From an uncultured Kangiella sp. (GTDB lineage: Bacteria > Pseudomonadota > Gammaproteobacteria > Enterobacterales > Kangiellaceae): a stretch of DNA of 64,000 bases. This document shows, in pieces, positions 37,311 to 44,950 of this stretch. The DNA lies in NCBI GenBank assembly GCA_947503435.1, contig CANNDL010000005.1:186001-250000 (forward strand), in the 5' to 3' direction. Position 1 is the first letter of the stretch, and the number at the start of each line of letters is the position of its first letter. The position numbers and the translations under genes were made by a program. The notes beneath the pieces were generated by a model. That model saw nothing but the letters and a program-made list of their open reading frames with translations. It had not been told where the DNA came from and made no database searches.

Positions 37311-37736
37311 ATGCAAAAGAAAAACCAAGCGGGTTTCACCCTTATCGAATTAATGATCGTAGTAGCGATCGTAGCAATCTTAGCTGCGGTAGCAATTCCA
37401 GCATACCAAGATTACATCGTTCGCTCTAAAGTTTCAGAAGTATCAGCTACAGCTGGCGCTTGTAAAACGTCTGTTTCAGAATATTACGCTACAAATAACG
37501 GCTTCCCTGCAAATGCTACTGCAGCAGGCTGCTCAACACAAGCATCGCAATACGTTAGTGGTTTAAGCGTTGCATCTACTGGTATCATCCAGGTTACAGC
37601 TACCTCAGCAACAGGCCCTTTTAGTGGCAGTTATATCCAGCTATCTCCAACTGCTGCTTCAACTACCGGCATTACTGCTTGGACATGTACAACTAATGGT
37701 GATAAAAAATACGCACCAGCGACTTGTCGTGGTTAA
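37311..37736 (+). CDS. pilA: Type IV major pilin PilA
   Basis: A 141-residue prepilin. The short basic leader MQKKNQAG is cut before Phe9 by the prepilin peptidase (encoded at 47944), and Glu13 (mature residue 5) is the conserved glutamate. The hydrophobic assembly helix spans about 9-32. Four cysteines (51, 74, 126 and 139) suggest two disulfides, the last pair forming the usual C-terminal D-loop. About a quarter of the mature residues are Ser or Thr, rich between 74 and 131, which would suit O-glycosylation. Glycosyltransferase genes follow directly after a strong terminator. Confidence 0.95.
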   Translation: MQKKNQAGFTLIELMIVVAIVAILAAVAIPAYQDYIVRSKVSEVSATAGACKTSVSEYYATNNGFPANATAAGCSTQASQYVSGLSVASTGIIQVTATSATGPFSGSYIQLSPTAASTTGITAWTCTTNGDKKYAPATCRG

Positions 37737-37747
37737 TACCTAGCTTT

Positions 37748-37777
37748 AAAAAAGCCCCTTCTGAGGGGCTTTTTTTT
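37748..37777 (+). terminator. Strong terminator after pilA
   Basis: AAAAAAGCCCC pairs with GGGGCTTTTTT around TTCTGA, followed by further T. It separates the highly expressed pilin from the glycosyltransferase genes. Confidence 0.92.
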
Positions 37778-37790
37778 ATAACAATAATTA

Positions 37791-39578
37791 ATGATAATGC
37801 TTAATATATCTAATAAAAAAACTACATTTTTTCTTCCGTTAATATTAATAGGCTTGGTAGCTATTATTTTTTATCAAGTAATACACTTTGAGTTAGTCTG
37901 GGACGACTCTTTTTATCTTCTTCAGCTATCAAATCATAAAAACCCTAACTTTATAGCTGATGCGCTTACGAAACCATTTTTCTTGTCTGATAACTACTAT
38001 AGGCCTATTACTACTCTCTGGATTTACGCTGAAGCCTATTTTTCGAATACAGATCCTCAAATATTGCACGCAACCAATCTCATAATTCATTGCCTAAACA
38101 CTTTTCTTATTTATTTGATTGTTAAGAAAATAGTTTTACATTTTCAAGTTGATAACAATAGAGCTTTATACTTAATTATTTTGACAACCTTAGCATTTGG
38201 TTTAAACCCTATTGTAATTGAGTCTGTAGCTTGGGTTTCAGGAAGATTTGATTTACTTTTGACACTTTTTTTATTGCTTGCTCTTTTAATTGATCGCTCA
38301 ACTATTAAAAATTCAAATTTAAAAGCCATTTTAGTAGGGTTATGCTTCTTTTTTGCTGCCTTAAATAAGGAAATGGCGATTGTATTCCCTCTAGTTTTCC
38401 CCCTTTGGCATTATTTAATAAATAACGTAAATTTGAAGCCTACAAAAGAATCAGTTCGTAAATTCATCAATTCTTATGAGTTTAAGTCGTACTTATTTAT
38501 TTTCATTTTTGGACTCCTATATTTGGCTATTCGATATATAGCACTAGGGTACTTATATTTAAGCGGTGTACAAACTACGGCGTCATCATCCTTTGATTTT
38601 CAAGAAAAAGTTATTTTTGTTTCTGAAACTATAGGCGTTTACAGTAAAATGCTGCTATTCCCCTTTATAGACTTAAGCCCCGTACACCCAATACCCGAGT
38701 CCATTAATTTATCCAGCCCTCTGGGGTGGGGAGTAATTCTTGCAATTCTAGCATTGCTAGTATTGTTTGTATTAAAAAAAATTAACTCGAAACTTATAGC
38801 TTTAGCAGCAATATTTCTATTATCACTTTTTCCAGTGTTAAATATCTTACCCGTTGGCATTGTTGATAATATTGCTCATGAGAGATTCATGCTATTTCCA
38901 TTAGCAATAACTTTACTTTCATTTTCTATTATAATCATACGTGTTCTAAAAAACATAAGCCCGAAATTTACACTATTTATTACTTTTATTACCGCTTTCT
39001 GGGTGTTTACAAATGTGCTAAACACCATTACAACTTTGCCACTATGGAAGAATAATATGGCCCTTTGGTCATGGGCCTATGCAAAACACCCGACATCTCA
39101 AGTGGCCACTATAAACTTCGCAAGCCAGATTAATTTAGACAACAATCCCTTGCTGGCACTAGAAGTGCTAGAGAGAAACAAGGAAAAACATTTAAGTGCA
39201 GCATTCCTTATTATGGAAGGTGAGGTCTATTTAAGATTGAATCAATTCCAAAAAGCTGAAGATACATTTCTAAAGGCGTTAGAATACCCGATATCAAAAT
39301 TTCATTATGGTATTACTTTGTCGCAAATTTTGTTTTCTCAGCTCCAACAAGGGAAGCTGGATGACATTGAATATCTACTAAAAACCACAAAAGAGATTTT
39401 GCCTAAAAATTTCCAACCATACTTGAATGAATTCTACTATTACCAAATTTTAGAAAACCCTGATCAAGCGATAAAAAGTATAGATAAAGCATTGTTATAT
39501 GCCGCAGGAACTACTAAGCAGAACATATCTAATTTAAGATTAGAGTACCTAAAGCAAAGTAATAAACATGATGAATAG
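37791..39578 (+). CDS. TMTC-like GT-C glycosyltransferase with C-terminal TPR repeats
   Basis: A 595-residue inner-membrane protein. About ten membrane helices span residues 13-420, followed by a soluble TPR region (about 430-580). The first periplasmic loop carries Asp38-Asp39 (VWDDSFYL), the acidic motif of GT-C enzymes, and NPIVIESVAWVSGRFDLL (about 140-157) is the hallmark stretch of TMTC/O-mannosyltransferase-like proteins. It may transfer a sugar from a polyprenyl-phosphate donor to the pilin in the periplasm. Sugar and target are inferred from position only. The sequence is very AT-rich. It may also start at the second ATG (37797). It overlaps the next gene by 11 bases. Confidence 0.75.
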   Translation: MIMLNISNKKTTFFLPLILIGLVAIIFYQVIHFELVWDDSFYLLQLSNHKNPNFIADALTKPFFLSDNYYRPITTLWIYAEAYFSNTDPQILHATNLIIHCLNTFLIYLIVKKIVLHFQVDNNRALYLIILTTLAFGLNPIVIESVAWVSGRFDLLLTLFLLLALLIDRSTIKNSNLKAILVGLCFFFAALNKEMAIVFPLVFPLWHYLINNVNLKPTKESVRKFINSYEFKSYLFIFIFGLLYLAIRYIALGYLYLSGVQTTASSSFDFQEKVIFVSETIGVYSKMLLFPFIDLSPVHPIPESINLSSPLGWGVILAILALLVLFVLKKINSKLIALAAIFLLSLFPVLNILPVGIVDNIAHERFMLFPLAITLLSFSIIIIRVLKNISPKFTLFITFITAFWVFTNVLNTITTLPLWKNNMALWSWAYAKHPTSQVATINFASQINLDNNPLLALEVLERNKEKHLSAAFLIMEGEVYLRLNQFQKAEDTFLKALEYPISKFHYGITLSQILFSQLQQGKLDDIEYLLKTTKEILPKNFQPYLNEFYYYQILENPDQAIKSIDKALLYAAGTTKQNISNLRLEYLKQSNKHDE

Positions 39579-41139
39579 TAAAAAACATCTTACAATAGCA
39601 ATTCTTTCTTTAATACTACCCATAATAGTAATCTTAAGAACGGCATGGGTTAGTGACGATGCATACATCACTTTTAGAGTTGTTGAAAACTTTGTTGCTG
39701 GTAATGGGTTGGTTTGGAATTTTGGAGAGCGAACCTGGGTATACACCCACCCTCTTTGGATGTTAGTTATTTCAACATTTAAAATTTTTATTTCAGATAT
39801 ATACCTTTTGAATATTGTTCTTAGCATTGTTATTACGATAGCTGTAATAGTCCTTATTCAAAAAGAAAGCAAAAATGTTTATCTTGCTGTCTTAGTCCCT
39901 GTCATTTATGTTTTTTCAAAATGCTTAGTAGATTATTCAACTTCAGGACTGGAAAACCCTTTATCACATCTTTTAGTCATTTTGGCTTTTATATCTGCCA
40001 GTAAAAATAAACATTTCTATACATTGTTTTTTTCTTTTCTTTTGATTTTTAATCGATATGATTTATTGCTTCTTATTTCACCATTAATAGCGATAACTTC
40101 TTATAAACTTACAAAGTCCATTGGATGGTCTAACGCGCTGAAACTGCTCTTATTATCTGCATCCCCCTTCATAGTTTGGGAGTTATTTGCATTTTTGTAC
40201 TATGGATTTCCTATACCAAACACCGCAATAGCAAAACTTAATACTGGAATTGATGGAGAATTAATATATTCGCAAGGACTTTCCTATACCCTCGATTTCA
40301 TAAAAAATGATAGCTATAGCTTTATACTAATACTCATTGCTGCTTTATTTGCTATAAAAAGTAAACAAGACTGGACTATAGCTGCAGCGCTAGGAATAAT
40401 TTTTTATTTTTTATATATAGTTTCAGTTGGTGGTGACTTTATGAGTGGTCGCTTTTATTCGGTATTAACCGCAATATCGCTGTTCCTAATAGTACGGCTA
40501 ATCTTAGAGATGAATTATGGCGTGTTCCAACTATTCATTTTAACAGCTCTATTGACTCCACTCGCAATGCTCAATTTGGACAAAACCTTATTTTCTGATC
40601 ATAGCTTTGCTAGCAATACTATTCCCGCGTCTGGCATAGCTGATGAAAGAGCTTATTACTTTCAAAGTACAGGCTTAATTAGACAAGAAGGAGTTAATAA
40701 AGGAATAAGTCACGAATGGGCATATAATGGTTTAGAACATACTAGAAATAAACAAAGCATAAACCTTATCTGTAGTATTGGATTCTATGGCTACCACGCT
40801 CCAAGAGTGAAAATTATAGAGCCTTTCGCGCTTTCCAATAGATTTTTATCGAGATTTCCTGCTCGAAAAACTTGGAGGGTTGGGCACTATGAACGCTATA
40901 TCCCAATACCGTACTTAAAAACCTATACCACCGAAAATTTAGAGCATTTTAAGGATGCTTTGACAATTAAAGAAATAGAGTATTTAGCATTATTAAAAAA
41001 TATTGACACTTTACCCTTGTTTTCCGTTGAGCGACTGAAAACAATTTATAAATTAAATTTCAATAATTATAATTTTAATATCAGCAATAGGAATTACATT
41101 CAACTTTCTAGTATAAAGTCAGAACAACTATGCCTCTAA
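39568..41139 (+). CDS. AftB/TfpW-like GT-C arabinofuranosyltransferase, presumed pilin glycosyltransferase
   Basis: A 523-residue inner-membrane protein with about ten helices in the first 360 residues and a soluble C-terminal part. The first loop has Asp30-Asp31 (VSDDAYITFR), then NGLVWNFGE and YTHPLW, a pattern shared with mycobacterial AftB and the pilin arabinosyltransferase TfpW of Pseudomonas aeruginosa group IV strains. STSGLENPLSH near 127 and SVGGDFMSGRFY near 291 also fit. It likely moves D-arabinofuranose from polyprenyl phosphate to Ser/Thr of PilA or to an existing sugar. The donor genes lie right beside it. Its stop overlaps that of the convergent dprE2 gene by four bases. Confidence 0.78.
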   Translation: MMNSKKHLTIAILSLILPIIVILRTAWVSDDAYITFRVVENFVAGNGLVWNFGERTWVYTHPLWMLVISTFKIFISDIYLLNIVLSIVITIAVIVLIQKESKNVYLAVLVPVIYVFSKCLVDYSTSGLENPLSHLLVILAFISASKNKHFYTLFFSFLLIFNRYDLLLLISPLIAITSYKLTKSIGWSNALKLLLLSASPFIVWELFAFLYYGFPIPNTAIAKLNTGIDGELIYSQGLSYTLDFIKNDSYSFILILIAALFAIKSKQDWTIAAALGIIFYFLYIVSVGGDFMSGRFYSVLTAISLFLIVRLILEMNYGVFQLFILTALLTPLAMLNLDKTLFSDHSFASNTIPASGIADERAYYFQSTGLIRQEGVNKGISHEWAYNGLEHTRNKQSINLICSIGFYGYHAPRVKIIEPFALSNRFLSRFPARKTWRVGHYERYIPIPYLKTYTTENLEHFKDALTIKEIEYLALLKNIDTLPLFSVERLKTIYKLNFNNYNFNISNRNYIQLSSIKSEQLCL

Positions 41140-41867
41140 AAATTAAGTCTATGCATTAAAAACCTAGGTATATTGCGAATCACCAACATAATCAAATACC
41201 AAAATGTTGGCGCATATACCACTTTACTTTTTTTCTTTCTCATTGATTTGTCTATAATTTTTGCCACCACAGAAGGGCTTGACCACAATAGTCCCTTTTT
41301 AAAATGTGTAGTCATTGGCGTATCCACGAACCCTGGACGAATGTCTATAACCGTTATACCTTTATTAGCAAACCTATGTGCCAACCCTTCAAGAAATATC
41401 GATTTACTTTTCTTGGCCGAGCCATAAAGGTAGTTTGACTTTCTACCTCTATCTCCTGCGACAGAAGTTATACAAGACAATACTCCATTCTTGGATATTA
41501 ACGCTCTATTGCAAAGCTCATTAATAAAGGTAATTTGCGATAAACTGTTGATATTAAATTGTTCAATTAAATAGTCGGTATTATTTTCAACTTTTCCTTG
41601 TTCTAGTAATGAGCCTGCCGCTAATAGCACTTTATCTTGCTGCACTATCTTATTCTTTTCAAAAAAACGAACCACGTTTTCCGGAGCATTTAATTCTAAT
41701 ATCAAACTCTCTTCAACACTAGCCCCTCTAGCCTTGATATCATTAACAATTATGCCCAACCTTTCTTCATCACGCGAGATAAGTGTAAAATTATTACCTG
41801 GTGTTGAATTGATTTTAATAAATTCTTCGGCAATAGCAGAAGTTGCCCCTAACACTAATATGTTCAT
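41136..41867 (-). CDS. dprE2: DprE2-like decaprenylphosphoryl-2-keto-ribose reductase
   Basis: A 243-residue short-chain dehydrogenase. LGATSAIAEEF at 6-16 binds NAD(P)H and the catalytic set is Ser135, Tyr148 and Lys152 (YLYGSAK). The C-terminal extension is basic and hydrophobic (FWYLIMLVIRNIPRFLMHRL), as in DprE2, which works at the membrane. With DprE1 it turns polyprenyl-phosphoryl-ribose into polyprenyl-phosphoryl-arabinose. It overlaps the dprE1-like gene by four bases. Confidence 0.87.
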   Translation of the reverse strand: MNILVLGATSAIAEEFIKINSTPGNNFTLISRDEERLGIIVNDIKARGASVEESLILELNAPENVVRFFEKNKIVQQDKVLLAAGSLLEQGKVENNTDYLIEQFNINSLSQITFINELCNRALISKNGVLSCITSVAGDRGRKSNYLYGSAKKSKSIFLEGLAHRFANKGITVIDIRPGFVDTPMTTHFKKGLLWSSPSVVAKIIDKSMRKKKSKVVYAPTFWYLIMLVIRNIPRFLMHRLNF

Positions 41868-43159
41868 ATCCCCAACCTTTTTGACTGTATAGAATTAAAT
41901 TTTATGTCAGCACCTAGCTCTTTTCTTATTCGCACAAACTCTTTCCAATTAGGGTAGCTAGCTTTAAAAACCTCGGCTTCCATTCTTGCATCTTTAGCTA
42001 GATACAGGCGTCCACCAAATCCCAGAACCATTTTATCAAGTTGAGTTAAGAGCTCCTTAACTCCCTTTTCTAACTTAAAATCCATGGCTAATGTGAATCC
42101 TTCTATCGGGAAGCTTAGTAAATTCTTATTACTACCACCCAGGATCTTTAAAACAGACAAAAAAGAACCTCTCTTACTTCTTGCTACAAATTCCAATATT
42201 GTACGCAACCCCTCTAGACCGGCACTATATGGGATAACGAACTGATACTGCAAAAATCCCGCAGCGCCATACATATTATTCCAGCTTTTTAAATTATCCA
42301 AAGGGTAAAAAAAGCTATCATACATTTCTTTCCCAATTGTTTTTTTTCTTTTACTTTTATTGTAAAGCATGCCGTTAAATAGGCGGGTAGTATAATAATT
42401 CAATAAAAATGATGGAAATGCTTGAGGGACGCTAACTTTATGTTTAGAAGAGGTTTCTAAGCCCATTCCTTTTGAGTGTTCACCAATATATACAACCCCT
42501 CTCCCTAGCTTATTTTTAGACAGGCAATCCAGCCAAGCTACTGAATAAGTTGAATCTTTATATGACTTTAAAGTTGATACTGTTTCTTCCAATGTACGGC
42601 ACTTAATTTCCACTGTGTCAATGTAGCTCGACTTTATTGGTATTAGTTTTAATCGAGCAGTGATAATTACTCCGATAAGCCCTACACCGCCACAAACAGC
42701 TTGGAATAGCTCTGTATTTTTATCTCTTGAGCAAGTATTCACAGAGTTATCTGGCAAAATTAACTCAAATGAATCAACATAATTACTGAAACAACCGTGC
42801 TTGTGATGATTCTTCCCATGAACATCATTTGATATGGCTCCAGCAACAGAAACGTACTTTGTACCTGGAGTTACAGGAATAAACCACCCCTTAGGAATTA
42901 CAAATTCTAAAATCTCTTCAATACTTACTCCAGCATATACCTCTAACTCCCCCGTATTTTCATCAAAATTTTTGATTTTATTGAGCCTTGATAAATCGAC
43001 AATATTTTCACTTAAAGCACAGTCGCCATAACTTCTTCCCATACCATAAGTAATGAACGACCTATTTTTTACAATTTTAGATTTTAAATCTGCTGTCGTC
43101 GCAACTTTAAAAATATTGGCATCAATTTTTGGGTAATTACCCCAACCTGATATTAACAT
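41864..43159 (-). CDS. dprE1: DprE1-like decaprenylphosphoryl-ribose 2'-oxidase
   Basis: A 431-residue FAD-dependent oxidase of the vanillyl-alcohol oxidase type. GMGRSYGDCAL at 39-49, PGTKYVSVAGAI at 98-109 and DVHGKNHH at 112-119 are the FAD-domain motifs and are nearly the same as in Mycobacterium DprE1. The substrate-domain stretch QYQFVIPY (304-311) and the Lys389 in LYLAKDAR also match. At the place of Cys387, the covalent target of benzothiazinone drugs, this protein appears to have Ala358 (TLAMDF). The gene shares one base with gtrA upstream. Confidence 0.9.
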   Translation of the reverse strand: MLISGWGNYPKIDANIFKVATTADLKSKIVKNRSFITYGMGRSYGDCALSENIVDLSRLNKIKNFDENTGELEVYAGVSIEEILEFVIPKGWFIPVTPGTKYVSVAGAISNDVHGKNHHKHGCFSNYVDSFELILPDNSVNTCSRDKNTELFQAVCGGVGLIGVIITARLKLIPIKSSYIDTVEIKCRTLEETVSTLKSYKDSTYSVAWLDCLSKNKLGRGVVYIGEHSKGMGLETSSKHKVSVPQAFPSFLLNYYTTRLFNGMLYNKSKRKKTIGKEMYDSFFYPLDNLKSWNNMYGAAGFLQYQFVIPYSAGLEGLRTILEFVARSKRGSFLSVLKILGGSNKNLLSFPIEGFTLAMDFKLEKGVKELLTQLDKMVLGFGGRLYLAKDARMEAEVFKASYPNWKEFVRIRKELGADIKFNSIQSKRLGI

Positions 43160-43566
43160 TAAGAGTGATCTCCTCTCTTAATAAATACATATTTCTTATC
43201 TAATTGAAATTTAATAAAATAACCCACGATTAAACCTAGCACCCCTCCAATATATCGCCAAATGTCACTACAAGTTACAATATAAAAGGCATATTCTGTC
43301 CCCCAAAAAATAATTGTCGTAAAAAGACTAACAAAGACGTATAACGCAAATACCATAGAATCTTTTTGGTGTTCACTAGCTTCGAAGTAAAATATATACC
43401 GTTTATCTAAATAATACTTAACAAGCAGCCCGAGAATTGTTCCGGCTAGAATCGAAACTTCAATGCTATAAGCACCCAAATATAGTTTAACAATGAACAT
43501 TTGAGACAAAATATTCACTAATATGGCTATTATTGCAAAAACGCTGTACTTAACTGTTAGAATCAT
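43159..43566 (-). CDS. GtrA-like membrane protein
   Basis: A 135-residue protein with four membrane helices (about residues 6-26, 35-50, 70-92 and 103-120), each pair followed by a basic LDKRYIF or LDKKYVF motif, the GtrA signature. Such proteins are tied to polyprenyl-phosphate sugar handling; the mycobacterial Rv3789 sits before dprE1 in the same way and has been proposed to flip the lipid-linked arabinose or to act as a scaffold. It starts 36 bases from the divergent UbiA-like gene. Confidence 0.85.
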   Translation of the reverse strand: MILTVKYSVFAIIAILVNILSQMFIVKLYLGAYSIEVSILAGTILGLLVKYYLDKRYIFYFEASEHQKDSMVFALYVFVSLFTTIIFWGTEYAFYIVTCSDIWRYIGGVLGLIVGYFIKFQLDKKYVFIKRGDHS

Positions 43567-43602
43567 GTTATTTAGTCATTTTTTAGTATAAAGGCACAAT
43601 AT

Positions 43603-44457
43603 ATGAGAGATACAATAAATAATCTTTTAAAACTAATTAGAATAAAACAATGGATTAAAAATTTATTTATATTTGCGCCATTAATATTCGCTAATCAATT
43701 TTTAAATCATGAAGCTATTTTTCAGTCAATAATAGCTTTTTTCATTTTTAGCTTAGCTGCTTCAATTGTCTATATCATAAACGATATTTATGATATAGAG
43801 TCTGACAGAGAGCATCCAAAAAAATCAATCAGTAGACCCTTGGCTAGCGGCGCTTTAAGTAATAAACATGCTTACTTTATGCTTGCTTTTTTATTTACCT
43901 TAGTCTTAGCATCTCTCAGCCAAATGCTATCTCTTATTCCAATTATACTCATATATATAATACAAAACTTAATTTATTCTAAATTCCTTAAACATCAACC
44001 AGTATTAGATATATTCTCTATTTCATTTGGCTTTGTTTTAAGAGTTTATGCTGGGACTATTGCAATAGAGGTCCCCTTATCAAATTGGATGTTTATTACA
44101 GCACTAAGTTTAGCGCTATTTTTGGCTTCTATGAAGCGCAAATCTGAATTAGAAACTCAAGGGACTAGTGCTAGAAAAGTATTAAAAAAGTATAACAAAT
44201 CATTGATTAATAAATTTGCCGAAATTTCTTCTTCTAGCACATTAGTATTTTACAGCTTATATATATTATCCGAACAGCCCAAAATGGTGATAACTATTCC
44301 ATTAGTATTATTTGGTTTATTTAGGTATTGGTATATTTCTACGTTAAAATCGGGGACAGAGTCGCCTACAGATGCATTACTTGAGGATAAACAACTATTA
44401 TTAGTAGTAGCTCTTTGGGTTACTCTCGTGGTTCTTGTTTTAATGGGGACGATTTAA
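43603..44457 (+). CDS. UbiA-family polyprenyl-phosphate 5-phosphoribosyltransferase (DPPR synthase-like)
   Basis: A 284-residue polytopic prenyltransferase-fold protein with about eight helices. The metal/PRPP-binding motif NDIYDIESD (60-68), followed by REHPKKSISRPLASG, matches the mycobacterial DPPR synthase Rv3806c rather than ubiquinone-type UbiA enzymes. It should transfer 5-phosphoribose from PRPP to a polyprenyl phosphate, the first step toward lipid-linked D-arabinose. It is the start of a two-gene plus-strand unit. Confidence 0.86.
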   Translation: MRDTINNLLKLIRIKQWIKNLFIFAPLIFANQFLNHEAIFQSIIAFFIFSLAASIVYIINDIYDIESDREHPKKSISRPLASGALSNKHAYFMLAFLFTLVLASLSQMLSLIPIILIYIIQNLIYSKFLKHQPVLDIFSISFGFVLRVYAGTIAIEVPLSNWMFITALSLALFLASMKRKSELETQGTSARKVLKKYNKSLINKFAEISSSSTLVFYSLYILSEQPKMVITIPLVLFGLFRYWYISTLKSGTESPTDALLEDKQLLLVVALWVTLVVLVLMGTI

Positions 44458-44873
44458 TGGATAACGCATTTTTATATCTTATTTCACCTTTTTTAACTTG
44501 GTTAATTGTTGGGTGCACTAAGTTTTTACTAACTTCGCTGAAAAATGGTAGGGTTAGCTTGGATAATATTGGATTAGGAGGCATGCCCAGCAATCATTCT
44601 GCAGTAATAGCAAATGCGTCTATCACCATTTATTTATTAGACGGATTAGGACCGGCATTTTTAGTAATTAATGCTTTAGGATTTCTATTTATCATGGATG
44701 CTTTAGACTTGCGAATTAAGATAGGTCTAATGGCAAATGAAATTAACAAACTTAGCCATTCCAAAAATAAACTTAGGGAAAGGATTGGGCATAAACTATC
44801 TGAAGTAATTGCAGGCATATTATTTGGAGCATTAATAGGTTACTTAGCTTTTTTATTACTAGTTGTAAATTAA
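44457..44873 (+). CDS. DUF212/divergent PAP2 membrane phosphatase-like protein
   Basis: A 138-residue membrane protein with about four helices and the divergent PAP2 motif GGMPSNHSA (about residues 41-49). The frame is open from 44415, but the ATG at 44457 overlaps the UbiA stop (TAATG) and gives the usual family start. By position it would be the 5'-phosphatase that acts on polyprenyl-phosphoryl-5-phosphoribose, the step assigned to Rv3807c in mycobacteria. That role is inferred; DUF212 proteins have few proven activities. Confidence 0.78.
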   Translation: MDNAFLYLISPFLTWLIVGCTKFLLTSLKNGRVSLDNIGLGGMPSNHSAVIANASITIYLLDGLGPAFLVINALGFLFIMDALDLRIKIGLMANEINKLSHSKNKLRERIGHKLSEVIAGILFGALIGYLAFLLLVVN

Positions 44874-44950
44874 GTAAGGTTTGACATTTTACCTTTTTTA
44901 TTCAAGGATATAGGATAGATATTTAAGGACTATTCTCGAGAAGAAAACCA

